NCBI GenBank assembly: GCA_002839645.1
Contig: PGYL01000037.1
Location: 31,372-67,228 of the forward strand
DNA: 35,857 bases
Direction of reading: 5' to 3'
From: Methanomicrobiales archaeon HGW-Methanomicrobiales-2
GTDB lineage: Archaea > Halobacteriota > Methanomicrobia > Methanomicrobiales > Methanoculleaceae
Part shown: positions 21,069 to 29,726 of the stretch, one piece after another
How positions within the stretch are numbered: the stretch's first letter is position 1
Layout of the letters: each line of letters opens with the position of its first letter
The notes under the pieces: model-generated
Database searches by the model: none
Seen by the model: the letters and a program-made list of their open reading frames with translations, nothing else
Told to the model about the DNA's origin: nothing
Made by a program: the position numbers and the translations under genes

Positions 21069-21776
21069 ATGGTAATCGTAGACCTTGTAACCATAGAGAT
21101 CGCATTATTTCTTATCTGTCTGCTTCTCTCGGGCTTCTTCTCAAGTTCGGAAGTCGCCCTCATATCGATAACCCGGGCGAAAGTTCGGGCGCTCTTGAAC
21201 CAGAGTCGCAAAGAAGCGAAAGCGCTCGATACCCTGAAGCGGTCGACCGATACCCTCCTGATCACCATCCTGATCGGGAATAGCACCGTCAACATAGCCG
21301 CAGCATCGCTTGCGACGGCGATCGCCATCGGCATATACGGCGACGTCGGTATCGGCATAGCAACCGGTGTCACGGTCATCCTGATACTGGTCTTTGGGGA
21401 GATCGGACCGAAGATGTACGCCTCCCGGCATGTCGAGGAGTTCGCGCTCCGTGTCGCCGTGCCTATCCTCTATCTCTCAAAGGTGCTCTACCCCGTGCTC
21501 TGGGTCCTGGACCGCATCAAGGGGCAGTTCGCCTTCAGGCCCGGCGTGGCTGAGCCGGTCGTCACCGAGGAGGAGATCAAGGAGTGGATCGACGTCGGTG
21601 AGGAGGAGGGGACTATCGAGGAGGAGGAGCGGGACATGCTCTACTCCGTGCTGCGCTTTGGGGATACGACGGTCCGCGAGGTGATGACGTCGCGTGTCGA
21701 CGTCGTTATGAGAACGTCAAGGACCTCTTTGCGGCGGTCTTCCGCCAGCAGACGAGCGCGACGATCGGGAGCCTGA
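21069..21776 (+). pseudogene. N-terminal part of a broken CNNM/CorC-type transporter gene
   Basis: The first about 212 residues are the DUF21 membrane domain of the CNNM/hemolysin-C (CorC) family: LLLSGFFSSSEVALISITRAK, ITILIGNSTVNIAAASLATAIAI, VFGEIGPKMYASRHVEEFA, then the acidic link EEIKEWIDVGEEEGTIEEEERDML and the start of the first CBS domain (REVMTSRVDVV). After that the frame reads MRTSRTSLRRSSASRRARRSGA, which is out-of-frame sequence, and stops. Members of the family are putative Mg/Co transporters. Roughly 35-40 residues of CBS1 are missing at the junction near 21705, so this is a deletion rather than a single-base slip. Confidence 0.75.
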
Positions 21777-22243
21777 TGTACGAACCCTATTTCGTTCCCG
21801 AGAGCAAGAAGATCGACGAGCTCTTAAAGGAACTCCAGGTGAAGAAGCAGCACATGGCGGTCGTCCTCGACGAGTACGGGTCGTTTGCCGGGATCGTGAC
21901 GGTCGAAGATATGCTCGAGGAACTGGTCGGGGAGATCATGGACGAGTTCGACGAGGAAGAGCCCGAGGTGCAGCAGATCGAAGAAGGCGTCTTCCTGGTC
22001 GACGCACGAGCATGGGTGGAACACCTCAATGAGGACCTGCACCTGGCCCTCCCGCAGACGGATTCTTACGAGAGTCTCGGCGGTCTCGTTATCGACCGGC
22101 TGGGGCACATTCCACGCCGCGGTGAGGTGGTCAAGATCGAGGAGAGCAACACCACACTCGTGGTGATGCAGATGCGGGGCCGGCGGATCGTCAAGGTGAA
22201 GCTGATTGTCGCCCCCAAGACCCGGCCGGAGAACTCCCGGTAA
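21776..22243 (+). pseudogene. C-terminal part of the broken CNNM/CorC-type gene
   Basis: This frame, open back to at least 21707 (YENVKDLFAAVFRQQ), continues the CorC family: MYEPYFVPESKKIDELLKEL, HMAVVLDEYGSFAGIVTVED (CBS2), then a CorC/HlyC C-terminal domain (VDARAWVEHLNEDL, DSYESLGGLVIDRLGHIP). The ATG at 21776 overlaps the stop of the first part as TGATG, so re-initiation could still make the soluble half as a separate 155-residue protein. Whether either half functions is unknown. Confidence 0.75.
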
Positions 22244-22263
22244 GGGTCAGGAGAATGATGCCT

Positions 22264-22890
22264 ATGGATCCAGAGAGACCCGGTACTAAAAAGCGGATTG
22301 CCTTCCTCGCCTCGGGGAGAGGATCGAACTTTCAGGCAGTGATCGACGCCATTGCGGCCGGGGAGATCCCGGCGGTCTGCGTCGGCCTCGTTACCGACAA
22401 CCCCCGGGCGTACGCGATAGAGCGGGCCGAAGGCGCCGGTATCCCGGTGACGGTCGTCGACTATGCGCGGTTCCCCTCGAAGGCCGCCTACGAGGAGGCG
22501 CTCCTCGCTGCGATGCAGGGCTGCCGGGCGGACCTCTTCGTCCTCGCCGGGTACATGCGGATCCTCGGGGCCGGCATCGTCCACGAGTTCTCGGGCCGGA
22601 TGATGAACATCCACCCTGCCCTGCTCCCGGCGTTTACCGGCCTGCACGCACAACGGCAGGCGGTCGAGTGCGGGGTGAAGGTCGCGGGCTGCACCGTCCA
22701 CCTCGTGGACGAGGGGATGGATACCGGCCCCATCGTCGTCCAGCGATGCGTGCCGGTCCTCCCGGACGACGACGAATCGACGCTCGCCGACCGGATCCTG
22801 GTCGAGGAGCACAGGGCCCTCCCGCTCGCCGTGAAGTTTTTCTGCGAGGGCCGCCTGGAGGTCACCGGTCGGCGGGTGCGAGTCCGCTGA
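22264..22890 (+). CDS. purN: Phosphoribosylglycinamide formyltransferase, PurN type
   Basis: Third step of purine synthesis: transfers a formyl group from 10-formyltetrahydrofolate-type donors to GAR. It is about 208 residues, the usual length. Motifs are RIAFLASGRGSNFQAVIDAI (phosphate loop), VTDNPRAYAIERA, LAGYMRIL, MMNIHPALLPAFTGLHAQRQA (catalytic N and H), and GCTVHLVDEGMDTGPIVVQ (catalytic D). Candidate starts are 22255, 22258 and 22264; GGAG at 22250-22253 favours 22264 or 22258. In methanogens that use formate for this step PurT replaces PurN, so its presence hints at a folate/pterin-linked route (inference). It lies 20 nt downstream of the broken CNNM gene. Confidence 0.93.
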   Translation: MDPERPGTKKRIAFLASGRGSNFQAVIDAIAAGEIPAVCVGLVTDNPRAYAIERAEGAGIPVTVVDYARFPSKAAYEEALLAAMQGCRADLFVLAGYMRILGAGIVHEFSGRMMNIHPALLPAFTGLHAQRQAVECGVKVAGCTVHLVDEGMDTGPIVVQRCVPVLPDDDESTLADRILVEEHRALPLAVKFFCEGRLEVTGRRVRVR

Positions 22891-22907
22891 CCCCGGGGAT
22901 CAAACCC

Positions 22908-22916
22908 TTATATATT
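22908..22916 (+). promoter_or_regulatory. TATA box upstream of the RNase P / YhbY genes
   Basis: TTATATATT, about 53 nt before the ATG at 22965, giving a leader of about 27 nt. It probably drives rnp4 and the overlapping YhbY gene. Confidence 0.65.
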
Positions 22917-22964
22917 CTTCCGCCGCCAATCTCAAGACCCACCATTTGACAGAACGGATCGCAC

Positions 22965-23282
22965 ATGGCAGATACGACACGTAAATCTGGCTCCCGGAGA
23001 CTCGCCCGTGAGAGGATCTCGATCCTCTTTGCACGTGCTGCGGAGTTCTACCCGGAAAACCCCACCTGGAGCAACCGCTGTGTGGAACTGGCCCGGAAGA
23101 TCGGCATGCGCCACCGGGTACGGATTGAACGGCCGCTGAAACGCCGCTTCTGCCGCCGGTGCAGCGCCTACCTGGTCCCCGGGTCGAACACCCGGGTCAG
23201 AATCCATCGGGGCCGTGTGATCATCACCTGTCTTGCCTGCGGACACCAGTCTCGGTATCCTGTCGGGAGGCCTCAACCATGA
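22965..23282 (+). CDS. rnp4: Ribonuclease P protein component 4 (Rpr2/Rpp21 family)
   Basis: 105 residues. It binds the specificity domain of RNase P RNA with Rpp29 and aids maturation of tRNA 5' ends. The N-terminal half is a helical pair (ARERISILFARAAEFYPENP, SNRCVELARKIGMRHRVRI). The C-terminal zinc ribbon is FCRRCSAYLVPG and ITCLACGHQSRYP with four cysteines. Its TGA overlaps the ATG of the next gene (ATGA), indicating translational coupling. Confidence 0.93.
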   Translation: MADTTRKSGSRRLARERISILFARAAEFYPENPTWSNRCVELARKIGMRHRVRIERPLKRRFCRRCSAYLVPGSNTRVRIHRGRVIITCLACGHQSRYPVGRPQP

Positions 23283-23539
23283 GTAAAGAATCATTTCAGG
23301 ATCTCAAGCCCACCATCTGGGTGGGGAAACGGGGTATCACCAGTGTCATGATCGATGAAATCCGGCGCCAGCTAAAAGATCGCAAGGTCGTCAAGGTACG
23401 ATGGCTCCGGAACACCGAAGTCGATCCCGAGGAGATAGCGGCATCGGCCGGCGCGGTTCTCGCCGAGGTCCGGGGGCGAACTCTTGTCCTCACGGAGCGG
23501 CGAGGGCGATCATCCGGGCACAATCCTCGAAATATATAA
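23279..23539 (+). CDS. YhbY/CRM-domain RNA-binding protein
   Basis: 86 residues from the ATG that overlaps the rnp4 stop by 4 nt. Motifs typical of the CRM (YhbY) fold are LKPTIWVGKRGITSVMIDEI (GxxG-like loop) and VVKVRWLR. In bacteria the family associates with pre-50S particles; a role in ribosome assembly is likely here too (inference). The upstream extension of the frame is a shadow of rnp4. The promoter of the S19e operon overlaps its last codons. Confidence 0.88.
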   Translation: MSKESFQDLKPTIWVGKRGITSVMIDEIRRQLKDRKVVKVRWLRNTEVDPEEIAASAGAVLAEVRGRTLVLTERRGRSSGHNPRNI

Positions 23540-23540
23540 A
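23533..23540 (+). promoter_or_regulatory. TATA box of the S19e operon
   Basis: TATATAAA preceded by AA, overlapping the end of the YhbY gene. It is about 55 nt before the S19e ATG, and a TGAGGT Shine-Dalgarno lies 6 nt before that ATG. It probably drives the long cluster that follows. Confidence 0.75.
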
Positions 23541-23590
23541 ACATCACTGAACGAATATGTAAAGACTGTTAGCGAGAGTGAGGTTCATCT

Positions 23591-24040
23591 ATGACGACTG
23601 TATATGACATCCCTGCCGATATGTTCATCCGGCAGGTGGCAGAAGAATTCAAGAAAAACCCGCAGATTCAGCCCCCCGACTGGGCTGCTTTTGCAAAGAC
23701 GGGGGTACACAAAGAGATGCCCCCCGAGAATGACGACTGGTGGTATGTGCGTGCGGCGTCGGTTCTCCGGCGTATCTACACAGACGGTCCCGTCGGCGCC
23801 CAGAGAATGCGCTCTATCTACGGCGGCAAGCGTAACCGGGGCCCCGCTCCCTCCCAGTTCAGGAAGGGAAGCGGTGCGATCGTCCGGAAACTCTTCCAGC
23901 AGCTCGAAGCAGCCGGATACGTCTCCCAGACACGCGGAGGGCGCACGGTCACTGCAGCCGGCAGAGCCTTCCTCGACAACACTGCAAACGGCCTGAAGGC
24001 TCAGGCTACCGAGATTGCACCGGGCCTTGCCAAATACTGA
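23591..24040 (+). CDS. rps19e: 30S ribosomal protein S19e
   Basis: 149 residues, the standard length. It begins MTTVYDIPADMFIRQVAEEFK and has the family core WWYVRAASVLRRIYTDGPVG, YGGKRNRGPAPSQFRKGSG and LEAAGYVSQTRGGR. Found in archaea and eukaryotes; needed for late 40S/30S maturation. It is the first gene of the cluster, with a strong TATA box and Shine-Dalgarno. Confidence 0.97.
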   Translation: MTTVYDIPADMFIRQVAEEFKKNPQIQPPDWAAFAKTGVHKEMPPENDDWWYVRAASVLRRIYTDGPVGAQRMRSIYGGKRNRGPAPSQFRKGSGAIVRKLFQQLEAAGYVSQTRGGRTVTAAGRAFLDNTANGLKAQATEIAPGLAKY

Positions 24041-24059
24041 TCGACAGGAGGTATGACTG

Positions 24060-24401
24060 ATGGTAGACGACGAACTCGCGGAACTCCGCCGCCGGAAGAT
24101 CGAACAGATGCAGCGGCAGGCGATGAGCAGCCAGCAGGGGATGGAAGATGAGGCAGCGCGCCAGCAGCAGATCGATGCACAGGTCCGCGCCGCACTCATG
24201 GAGATCCTGGAACCTGAAGCGAGGGAGCGACTCAACACCATCAAGTTGACCCGGCCGGATTTTGCAAAAGCGGTCGAGCAGCAACTCGTGATGCTGGCCC
24301 AGAGCGGCAGGGTCCGACAGCGGATCACTGACGAACAGTTAAAGGGTCTGCTTACGCAGTTGACACCGTCGAAGAAAGAGTTCAGGATTACGCGGAAGTA
24401 A
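24060..24401 (+). CDS. PDCD5-family DNA-binding protein
   Basis: 113 residues resembling archaeal MTH1615 and eukaryotic PDCD5. The N-terminal helix ELAELRRRKIEQMQRQA is charged, and the middle is a three-helix bundle (EPEARERLNTIKLTRPDFAKAVEQQLVML). The end GLLTQLTPSKKEFRITRK is the usual basic tail. Archaeal members bind DNA or RNA nonspecifically and travel with S19e. GGAGG lies 8 nt before the start. Its TAA overlaps the next ATG by one base. Confidence 0.93.
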   Translation: MVDDELAELRRRKIEQMQRQAMSSQQGMEDEAARQQQIDAQVRAALMEILEPEARERLNTIKLTRPDFAKAVEQQLVMLAQSGRVRQRITDEQLKGLLTQLTPSKKEFRITRK

Positions 24402-24991
24402 TGGAAGCAGGTCTGCTCTTCTCGGGAGGGAAGGATAGTGCGCTGGCAGCAATCATGCTCGCGCGCGATTACGGCGTGGAACTGAATACCTGTGTATTCG
24501 ATCCCGACCGTGATGTTCCGGAGGTGCGGGCCGCAGCGGCCGCTCTGGGCCTCCCCTTCAAGAGGAGGGTGCTCGGAAGAGACCTCCTCGAGGAGGCTGT
24601 CGACCTGCTTCTCTCCTGCGGTTACCCAAACGACGCGATCGATATGGTCCACCGGACCGCGATCGAAACCCTCTCCCGCGAGTACGCGGTTGTCGGCGAC
24701 GGCACCCGCCGTGAAGACCGGGTCCCCCGGATCGAGCGGTCCGAGGTGCAGCACCTGGAGATGACCACCGGCTGCTCCTACATCAGGCCGCTTCTCGGCT
24801 ACGGGAAACCGGAGGTGGAACGCCTCGCCGGACGGCTGCTTGTGGTGCGGTACGGGGAGACGGGCAGTATCGGGAACGGCGACTACGAAGAAGAGATCCG
24901 GTGCGCGGTCCGCGCTCGCGGTATCGACACGGCGTCGCTCTTTCCTTCCCGCCACCTGCAGTCCCTGGTGGTCGGTAAGAGGGAGACCTGA
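24401..24991 (+). CDS. PP-loop (alpha-hydrolase) ATPase of the ribosomal cluster
   Basis: 196 residues with the PP-loop signature [11 protein letters not shown] at residues 7-17, then [18 protein letters not shown] and [16 protein letters not shown]. This fits an adenylating N-type ATPase related to ThiI/asparagine-synthetase-like enzymes; such enzymes typically activate an RNA base or substrate before sulfur or nitrogen transfer. No thiolation cysteine pair is obvious: only single cysteines occur in [16 protein letters not shown] and IRCAVR. Its fixed place between PDCD5 and L39e suggests a role in RNA modification or translation (inference). Start and stop are tightly packed, with a 1-nt overlap upstream. 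Confidence 0.8.
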   Translation: MEAGLLFSGGKDSALAAIMLARDYGVELNTCVFDPDRDVPEVRAAAAALGLPFKRRVLGRDLLEEAVDLLLSCGYPNDAIDMVHRTAIETLSREYAVVGDGTRREDRVPRIERSEVQHLEMTTGCSYIRPLLGYGKPEVERLAGRLLVVRYGETGSIGNGDYEEEIRCAVRARGIDTASLFPSRHLQSLVVGKRET

Positions 24992-25011
24992 ATAATACGA
25001 GAGTGAGAGTT

Positions 25012-25164
25012 ATGAGCAAGTTAATGAAGGGCCGGAAGATCCGGCTGGCGAAGGCATGCGAGCAGAACCGCCGCGTGCCTGCATGGGTGATGATCAAGAC
25101 CAACCGTGCGGTTGCGTCGCATCCTAAGAGGCGCAACTGGAGACGGAGTTCTCTGAAGGTGTGA
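25012..25164 (+). CDS. rpl39e: 50S ribosomal protein L39e
   Basis: 50 residues: [20 protein letters not shown], then [20 protein letters not shown], then the tail [10 protein letters not shown]. This is the typical tiny basic L39e lining the exit tunnel. It starts 20 nt after the PP-loop gene and ends 4 nt before L31e. Confidence 0.97.
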   Translation: MSKLMKGRKIRLAKACEQNRRVPAWVMIKTNRAVASHPKRRNWRRSSLKV

Positions 25165-25168
25165 GATT

Positions 25169-25432
25169 ATGGCAGAGGTACTGAAGGAACATATCTATAT
25201 CATCCCACTCCGTGAGGTGAAGCGTGCACCCCGGTGGAAGAGGGGCAACACCGCTATCAAGGACATCAGGGCGTTCCTTGTGCGGCACATGAAGAGCGAG
25301 GATATCAAACTTGACCAGACCATCAACGAGAAGGTCTGGGAAAACGGCAGTCAGAAGCCCCCACGGAAGATTCGCGTCCGCGCGATGAAGTTCGAGGACG
25401 GGCAGGTTCAGGCCGAGCTCGCTGAGGAGTGA
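25169..25432 (+). CDS. rpl31e: 50S ribosomal protein L31e
   Basis: 87 residues: [41 protein letters not shown] and [20 protein letters not shown] are the family blocks. It sits near the tunnel exit, a docking region for targeting factors, which suits its operon with FtsY and SRP54. One base separates its stop from the aIF6 start. Confidence 0.97.
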   Translation: MAEVLKEHIYIIPLREVKRAPRWKRGNTAIKDIRAFLVRHMKSEDIKLDQTINEKVWENGSQKPPRKIRVRAMKFEDGQVQAELAEE

Positions 25433-25433
25433 A

Positions 25434-26096
25434 ATGACAGGGACGATCGACCTCGCCGGCGATCCGAACATCGGCGTTTACGCACGCGTCTTTGAGGACA
25501 TAGCGATCGTATACCCCGGGGCGCCGGGGGCGTTCACCGAGGCTCTCGCACGAGAACTCGATGTCGAGATCGTGAGCACCTTTATTCAGGGGAGCAGCAT
25601 CATCGGCTCGCTTGTTGCCGGAAATAGCCAGGGCCTGGTCGTCAGCGGCCTCGTCACCGAGGAAGAACTGGCGGTCCTCAGAGAATACCGGGAAGTCCTC
25701 CTGCTCGAGGGTTCCATGAACGCGGCGGGCAACGTGATCCTGGCAAACGACTGTGTTGCCGCCGTCCATCCCGAGATGGAGTTCGATGTCGCCGAAGAGA
25801 TCGGGTCGTTCCTCTCCGTGCCGGTGATCCGGCTCTCGCTTGGGGGCATCAAAACCGTCGGCATGGCCGGGTGTGCGACGAATCAGGGTATTCTCGTCCA
25901 CCCGAGGGCCAACGATACGGAGATCGCCAGTCTCGAACGGGTCGTCGACCTCCCGATCGGCCTCGGTTCGATCAATATGGGAAGCGGTCTCGTGGGCGCC
26001 GGGCTCCTTGCGAACAGCAAGGGATACCTCGCAGGATCCGTTACGAGCGGGTTTGAACTGGGACGAATAGAAGAAGTCTTTGGGTTTTTGGAGTGA
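25434..26096 (+). CDS. eif6: Translation initiation factor 6 (ribosome anti-association factor)
   Basis: 220 residues, a five-fold pseudo-symmetric penteïn ([90 protein letters not shown]). It binds the large subunit and blocks premature joining with the small one. It lies between L31e and L18Ae, as in many archaea. Confidence 0.97.
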   Translation: MTGTIDLAGDPNIGVYARVFEDIAIVYPGAPGAFTEALARELDVEIVSTFIQGSSIIGSLVAGNSQGLVVSGLVTEEELAVLREYREVLLLEGSMNAAGNVILANDCVAAVHPEMEFDVAEEIGSFLSVPVIRLSLGGIKTVGMAGCATNQGILVHPRANDTEIASLERVVDLPIGLGSINMGSGLVGAGLLANSKGYLAGSVTSGFELGRIEEVFGFLE

Positions 26097-26103
26097 TACA
26101 GTC

Positions 26104-26295
26104 ATGGAGAACCAGACGTTTGAAGTTGTAGGTGCGTGTAAAATCAACGACAGGTGGGAACCGTACCGGAGGGTCATCGGAGCCCCGAACGAGAACCAGG
26201 CAAGAGAGAAGATTCTGGCGGACATTGGAAGCAAACACCGCCTGAAGAGAAGTTATATCACCATCAAGACGGTTAACGTTGTAGCTGGTGAATGA
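26104..26295 (+). CDS. rpl18a: 50S ribosomal protein L18Ae (LX)
   Basis: 63 residues, MENQTFEVVGACKINDRW, then YRRVIGAPNENQAREKILADIG and KRSYITIKTVNV. I chose the ATG at 26104 because the family starts there; the frame runs further upstream over the aIF6 end. It overlaps the 5' end of prefoldin alpha by 8 nt if that gene begins at the GTG at 26288. Confidence 0.95.
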   Translation: MENQTFEVVGACKINDRWEPYRRVIGAPNENQAREKILADIGSKHRLKRSYITIKTVNVVAGE

Positions 26296-26743
26296 CGTGG
26301 ACCAGGCAGATCCTCGCGAGATACAGTCCCTCCAGATGTACTTGAACGAGTACGGGCAGCAGATAGAACTTCTGACGCAGCAGCTCGGTATGATCGAGCA
26401 GCAGCGCCTCGAGTCTGCCGCCGCCATCGAATCCATTCGCGCCATCGAGGAGAACAAGGACGGTATCGTCCTTCTTCCCATCGGGGGCGGGGCTCTTCTC
26501 CGGGTGAAGGTGCTTGATGCCGGTCACGTTCTCGTGAACATCGGGGCCGACGTCTCTGTTGAGAGGGCCAGCGCGGATGCGGTGGAGTATCTCCAGGATC
26601 GGATAGTCGAACTTGAGGCAGTGGGGAAGAAAGTCGCAGGTTCGGTCGAGCAGTTGCAGGGGCAGGCAACGGAGATCTCCCGGCGCCTCGAGGCAGCTTA
26701 CCGGGGGGCCCGACAGGCTCAGGCAGGCCAGGGCGGAAGCTGA
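26288..26743 (+). CDS. pfdA: Prefoldin alpha subunit
   Basis: 151 residues. The long N-terminal coiled coil (EIQSLQMYLNEYGQQIELLTQQLGMIEQQ), the beta-hairpin pair (GIVLLPIGGGALLRVKVLDAGHVLVNIGADVSVE) and the C-terminal coiled coil (LQDRIVELEAVGKKVAG) form the classic jellyfish subunit. It delivers unfolded proteins to the thermosome. The start is a GTG at 26288 or 26297; the former overlaps the L18Ae stop. It ends 2 nt before ftsY. Confidence 0.93.
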   Translation: MNDVDQADPREIQSLQMYLNEYGQQIELLTQQLGMIEQQRLESAAAIESIRAIEENKDGIVLLPIGGGALLRVKVLDAGHVLVNIGADVSVERASADAVEYLQDRIVELEAVGKKVAGSVEQLQGQATEISRRLEAAYRGARQAQAGQGGS

Positions 26744-26745
26744 TA

Positions 26746-27828
26746 ATGTTTGATTCCTTAAAGAAAAAACTTCAGACTATCAGGGATAAATTTACCTCGA
26801 ATATCGAGGAAGCTGCCGGAACCGAACCGGTACCGCCGGTTGTCGAAGTACCGGAGGTTGCAGAGCCCGCGCCCTCCCGTGTCCTCCTGCCCGAACCCCC
26901 CGTCTCTGAGGAGGTTTTGGAGAAAGAGCGTGAGGAACCCACCTTTTTCAACAAGATTAAAGTCCTTGTCCGGGAGCGGGAGGTTCTCCTCCAGGAGAAG
27001 GATATCGAGGAGCCTCTCTCTGAACTTGAGATGGTACTTCTCGAAAACGATGTCGCACTCCCGGTCACGGACGAGATCATCGCCCGGATGCGCCGGGACC
27101 TCGTGGGCCGGCACAGGAAGATCGGCTCCTCGGTCGACGGCCTGGTCGTTACAACCCTGCGGTCCGCACTCTGCGGGGTGCTGGGGGAAGGCCTTGACCT
27201 CCGTGAATACATCGCGGGGCACGAGCGGCCCGTGAAGATCCTCTTCACCGGCGTGAACGGGACCGGGAAGACGACGACGGTCGCAAAGGTCGGTCACTAC
27301 CTCCAGAAGAACGGGTTTTCGGTGGTGATCGGTGCAGGCGACACCTTCCGTGCGGGAGCGATCGAGCAGATCCGGACCCACGCCGACCGCCTTGGTATCA
27401 AGGTGATCCAGCACCAGGCGGGCGCCGACCCTTCAGCGGTACTCTTCGACGCGGTCCAGTACGCTAAAGCGCACGAGATCGATGTTGTCCTTGCCGATAC
27501 GGCCGGCCGGTTCCATAACCGGGCGAACCTCATGAACCAGCTTGAGAAGATACGGCGTGTCATGAAACCCGACCTCGTCGTCTACGTCGACGAAGCGGTG
27601 GCAGGGAACGATGCGGTCATCCGGGCCGACGAGTTCAACAAGGCCGTCGGCACCGACGCGGTCGTCCTGACGAAGGCGGATATGGATCCTCGGGGCGGCG
27701 CGGCCATATCGGTTGCGCACACCGTTGGAAAACCAATCCTCTTCCTCGGGATTGGACAGGGGTACGACGACATCATGCCGTTTGAGCCCCGTGCCATGGT
27801 GAACGAACTTTTAGGGGATGAGGCCTGA
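26746..27828 (+). CDS. ftsY: Signal recognition particle receptor FtsY
   Basis: 360 residues. An acidic/proline-rich N-terminus (20-65) precedes the NG domains. The P-loop [10 protein letters not shown] lies at about residues 169-178, followed by [43 protein letters not shown] and [11 protein letters not shown]. It recruits SRP-bound ribosomes to the membrane and stimulates mutual GTP hydrolysis with SRP54. Its stop overlaps the srp54 ATG (TGATG), so partner proteins are translationally coupled. Confidence 0.97.
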   Translation: MFDSLKKKLQTIRDKFTSNIEEAAGTEPVPPVVEVPEVAEPAPSRVLLPEPPVSEEVLEKEREEPTFFNKIKVLVREREVLLQEKDIEEPLSELEMVLLENDVALPVTDEIIARMRRDLVGRHRKIGSSVDGLVVTTLRSALCGVLGEGLDLREYIAGHERPVKILFTGVNGTGKTTTVAKVGHYLQKNGFSVVIGAGDTFRAGAIEQIRTHADRLGIKVIQHQAGADPSAVLFDAVQYAKAHEIDVVLADTAGRFHNRANLMNQLEKIRRVMKPDLVVYVDEAVAGNDAVIRADEFNKAVGTDAVVLTKADMDPRGGAAISVAHTVGKPILFLGIGQGYDDIMPFEPRAMVNELLGDEA

Positions 27829-29156
27829 TGCTCGATAACCTTGGTGCATCCTTGAAGGATGCCGTCAAGAAACTTGCCGGCAAGACGGTGATCGACCGGG
27901 TGGCGGTCGACGAACTGGTGCGCGACCTGCAGCGGGCGCTCCTCTCCGCCGACGTCAACGTCAAACTCGTGATGCAGCTCTCCCAGGCGATCAAGCAGCG
28001 TGCCCTCGAGGAGGAGCCCCCGAAAGGGATGGGTGTCAGAGAGCACGTTCTCCGGATCGTCTACCAGGAACTCGTCCGGATGATGGGGACGCCGGGCGAA
28101 GTGACGCTCGGGCCCCAGACCATCCTTATGGCGGGCCTGCAGGGGAGCGGCAAGACCACGACGACCGCGAAGCTCGCCCGCTACTTCCAGCGCAAAGGGC
28201 TTCGGGTCGGGGTGATCTGTGCCGATACCTTCCGTCCGGGTGCGTACGACCAGTTAAAGACGCTCTGCGACCGGATCGGGGTTGCCTGCTTTGGCGACCC
28301 GAACGAGTCCGACGCGCTCCGGATCGTCCGGGAAGGCCTGCCCAGGTTCCGCAAGCAGTATGAAGTGATCATCATCGATACCCAGGGGCGGCACGCCCTT
28401 GAGGAGAACCTGATCGAGGAGATCGTCAGCATCAACGAGATCTCCCGTGCCGACCACCGCTGGCTCGTGATCGATGCGGCGCTCGGCCAGCAGGCGAGCG
28501 AACAGGCCCGCCGGTTCCACGCGGCGATCGGGATCGACGGCGTCCTCGTCACCAAGATGGACGGCACCGCGAAAGGCGGCGGCGCACTCTCGGCCGTCGC
28601 CGAGACGCAGAGCGGCATCGTCTTCATCGGGAGCGGTGAGACGATCGAGGACCTTGAGCGGTTCGACCCTGATGGGTTCATCTCCCGGCTGCTCGGCATG
28701 GGCGACTTACGGGCTCTCGTCGAGCGGGCGGAGGAGGCGGTCTCGGCCGAGGATCTCGACGTCAACGCCATGCTCAAAGGCAGGTTCACGCTCCGGGACA
28801 TGTACAAGCAGCTTGAGGCCTTGAACAAGATGGGGCCCTTGAAGCAGATCATGAGCATGCTCCCCCTTGGGAGCATGCAGATCCCGGACGACGCCTACGA
28901 CATCACCAGCACCAAGATGCAGCGCTACAAGGTGATCATGGACTCGATGACGCCCCCCGAACTCGACGACCCATCGGTGATCGGGAGTTCGAGGATCCAG
29001 CGCATCGCCCGGGGTGCCGGGGTGGCGCCCGACGATGTCCGGGACCTCATCAAGTACTACAAAATCATGCAGCGGGCCTTAAAAGGCATGCGGGGCATGG
29101 GCAGCGGCAAATTCAACATGCAGCGCATGATGAAGAAGTTCGGCAGGACCCAGTAG
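27828..29156 (+). CDS. srp54: Signal recognition particle 54 kDa protein
   Basis: 442 residues. N domain 1-85; G domain with P-loop [10 protein letters not shown] (about 103-112), [40 protein letters not shown] and [16 protein letters not shown]-terminal methionine-rich M domain ([44 protein letters not shown]). It binds signal peptides and 7S RNA. The usual DTAGR of motif III reads DTQGR here, Q186, while FtsY keeps DTAGR. It is directly followed by trmY with no gap. Confidence 0.97.
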   Translation: MLDNLGASLKDAVKKLAGKTVIDRVAVDELVRDLQRALLSADVNVKLVMQLSQAIKQRALEEEPPKGMGVREHVLRIVYQELVRMMGTPGEVTLGPQTILMAGLQGSGKTTTTAKLARYFQRKGLRVGVICADTFRPGAYDQLKTLCDRIGVACFGDPNESDALRIVREGLPRFRKQYEVIIIDTQGRHALEENLIEEIVSINEISRADHRWLVIDAALGQQASEQARRFHAAIGIDGVLVTKMDGTAKGGGALSAVAETQSGIVFIGSGETIEDLERFDPDGFISRLLGMGDLRALVERAEEAVSAEDLDVNAMLKGRFTLRDMYKQLEALNKMGPLKQIMSMLPLGSMQIPDDAYDITSTKMQRYKVIMDSMTPPELDDPSVIGSSRIQRIARGAGVAPDDVRDLIKYYKIMQRALKGMRGMGSGKFNMQRMMKKFGRTQ

Positions 29157-29726
29157 ATGAAACGGTTTGCCATCGTAGGCCACCTTGCCGTAACGAGCGG
29201 CACCTTCAGCCTCAATGATCTTGCCGGGAGTGCGGGGAGGATGGACGTCCTCTGCCGCTGCATCAACTCCTCGTTCTTTCTCTCCCACGATCTCCGGCGC
29301 GACGTCGAGTGTTACCTGATCCTCTGCGGGGAGCCCGGTCCGGAGAAGACCGTCCTCTTCCGCGGAAGCGAGGTCCGCTACCTCTCGCCGGACGAGCGGA
29401 GCAGCGCCGCCTTAATCAAGAAGGCGCTCTCGATCCCCTGCGGAGATGAGTTCCGTGAGTCGACCCCGGGCGTCTACATCCGCCGCGGCGGACTCGCAAG
29501 GCTCCTTGCCGAGATCCCGTTTGCGGTCCTCGACGAGGCGGGGGACGATATCAGGGCCGCCTCAGCGCTCCCGGAGGCCTGTCTCCTCTCTGATCACCAC
29601 AACTTTACCGCCGGGGAGCAGGACCTGATCGAGGGCTACTCCCGCTACTCGGTAGGGCCACGGTCGCTGCATGCCGACCACACAATCACCGTCCTCTTAA
29701 ATGAGATGGACCGGAGGGAATCCTGA
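29157..29726 (+). CDS. trmY: tRNA (pseudouridine-54 N1)-methyltransferase
   Basis: 189-residue SPOUT-class enzyme that converts pseudouridine-54 of the tRNA T-loop to m1-pseudouridine. Starts MKRFAIVGHLAVTSGTFSLNDL with RMDVLCRCINSSFFLSHDLR; the cofactor knot region includes LSPDERSSAALIKKAL and LLSDHHNFTAGEQDLI, ending in RYSVGPRSLHADHTITVLLNEMD. Its stop overlaps the start of pus10, the enzyme that makes its substrate. Confidence 0.95.
   Translation: MKRFAIVGHLAVTSGTFSLNDLAGSAGRMDVLCRCINSSFFLSHDLRRDVECYLILCGEPGPEKTVLFRGSEVRYLSPDERSSAALIKKALSIPCGDEFRESTPGVYIRRGGLARLLAEIPFAVLDEAGDDIRAASALPEACLLSDHHNFTAGEQDLIEGYSRYSVGPRSLHADHTITVLLNEMDRRES

Noticed and set aside
23585-24955. Minus-strand open frame of 456 codons
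   Set aside because: Runs antisense across S19e, PDCD5 and the PP-loop gene, all of which are clear plus-strand families.
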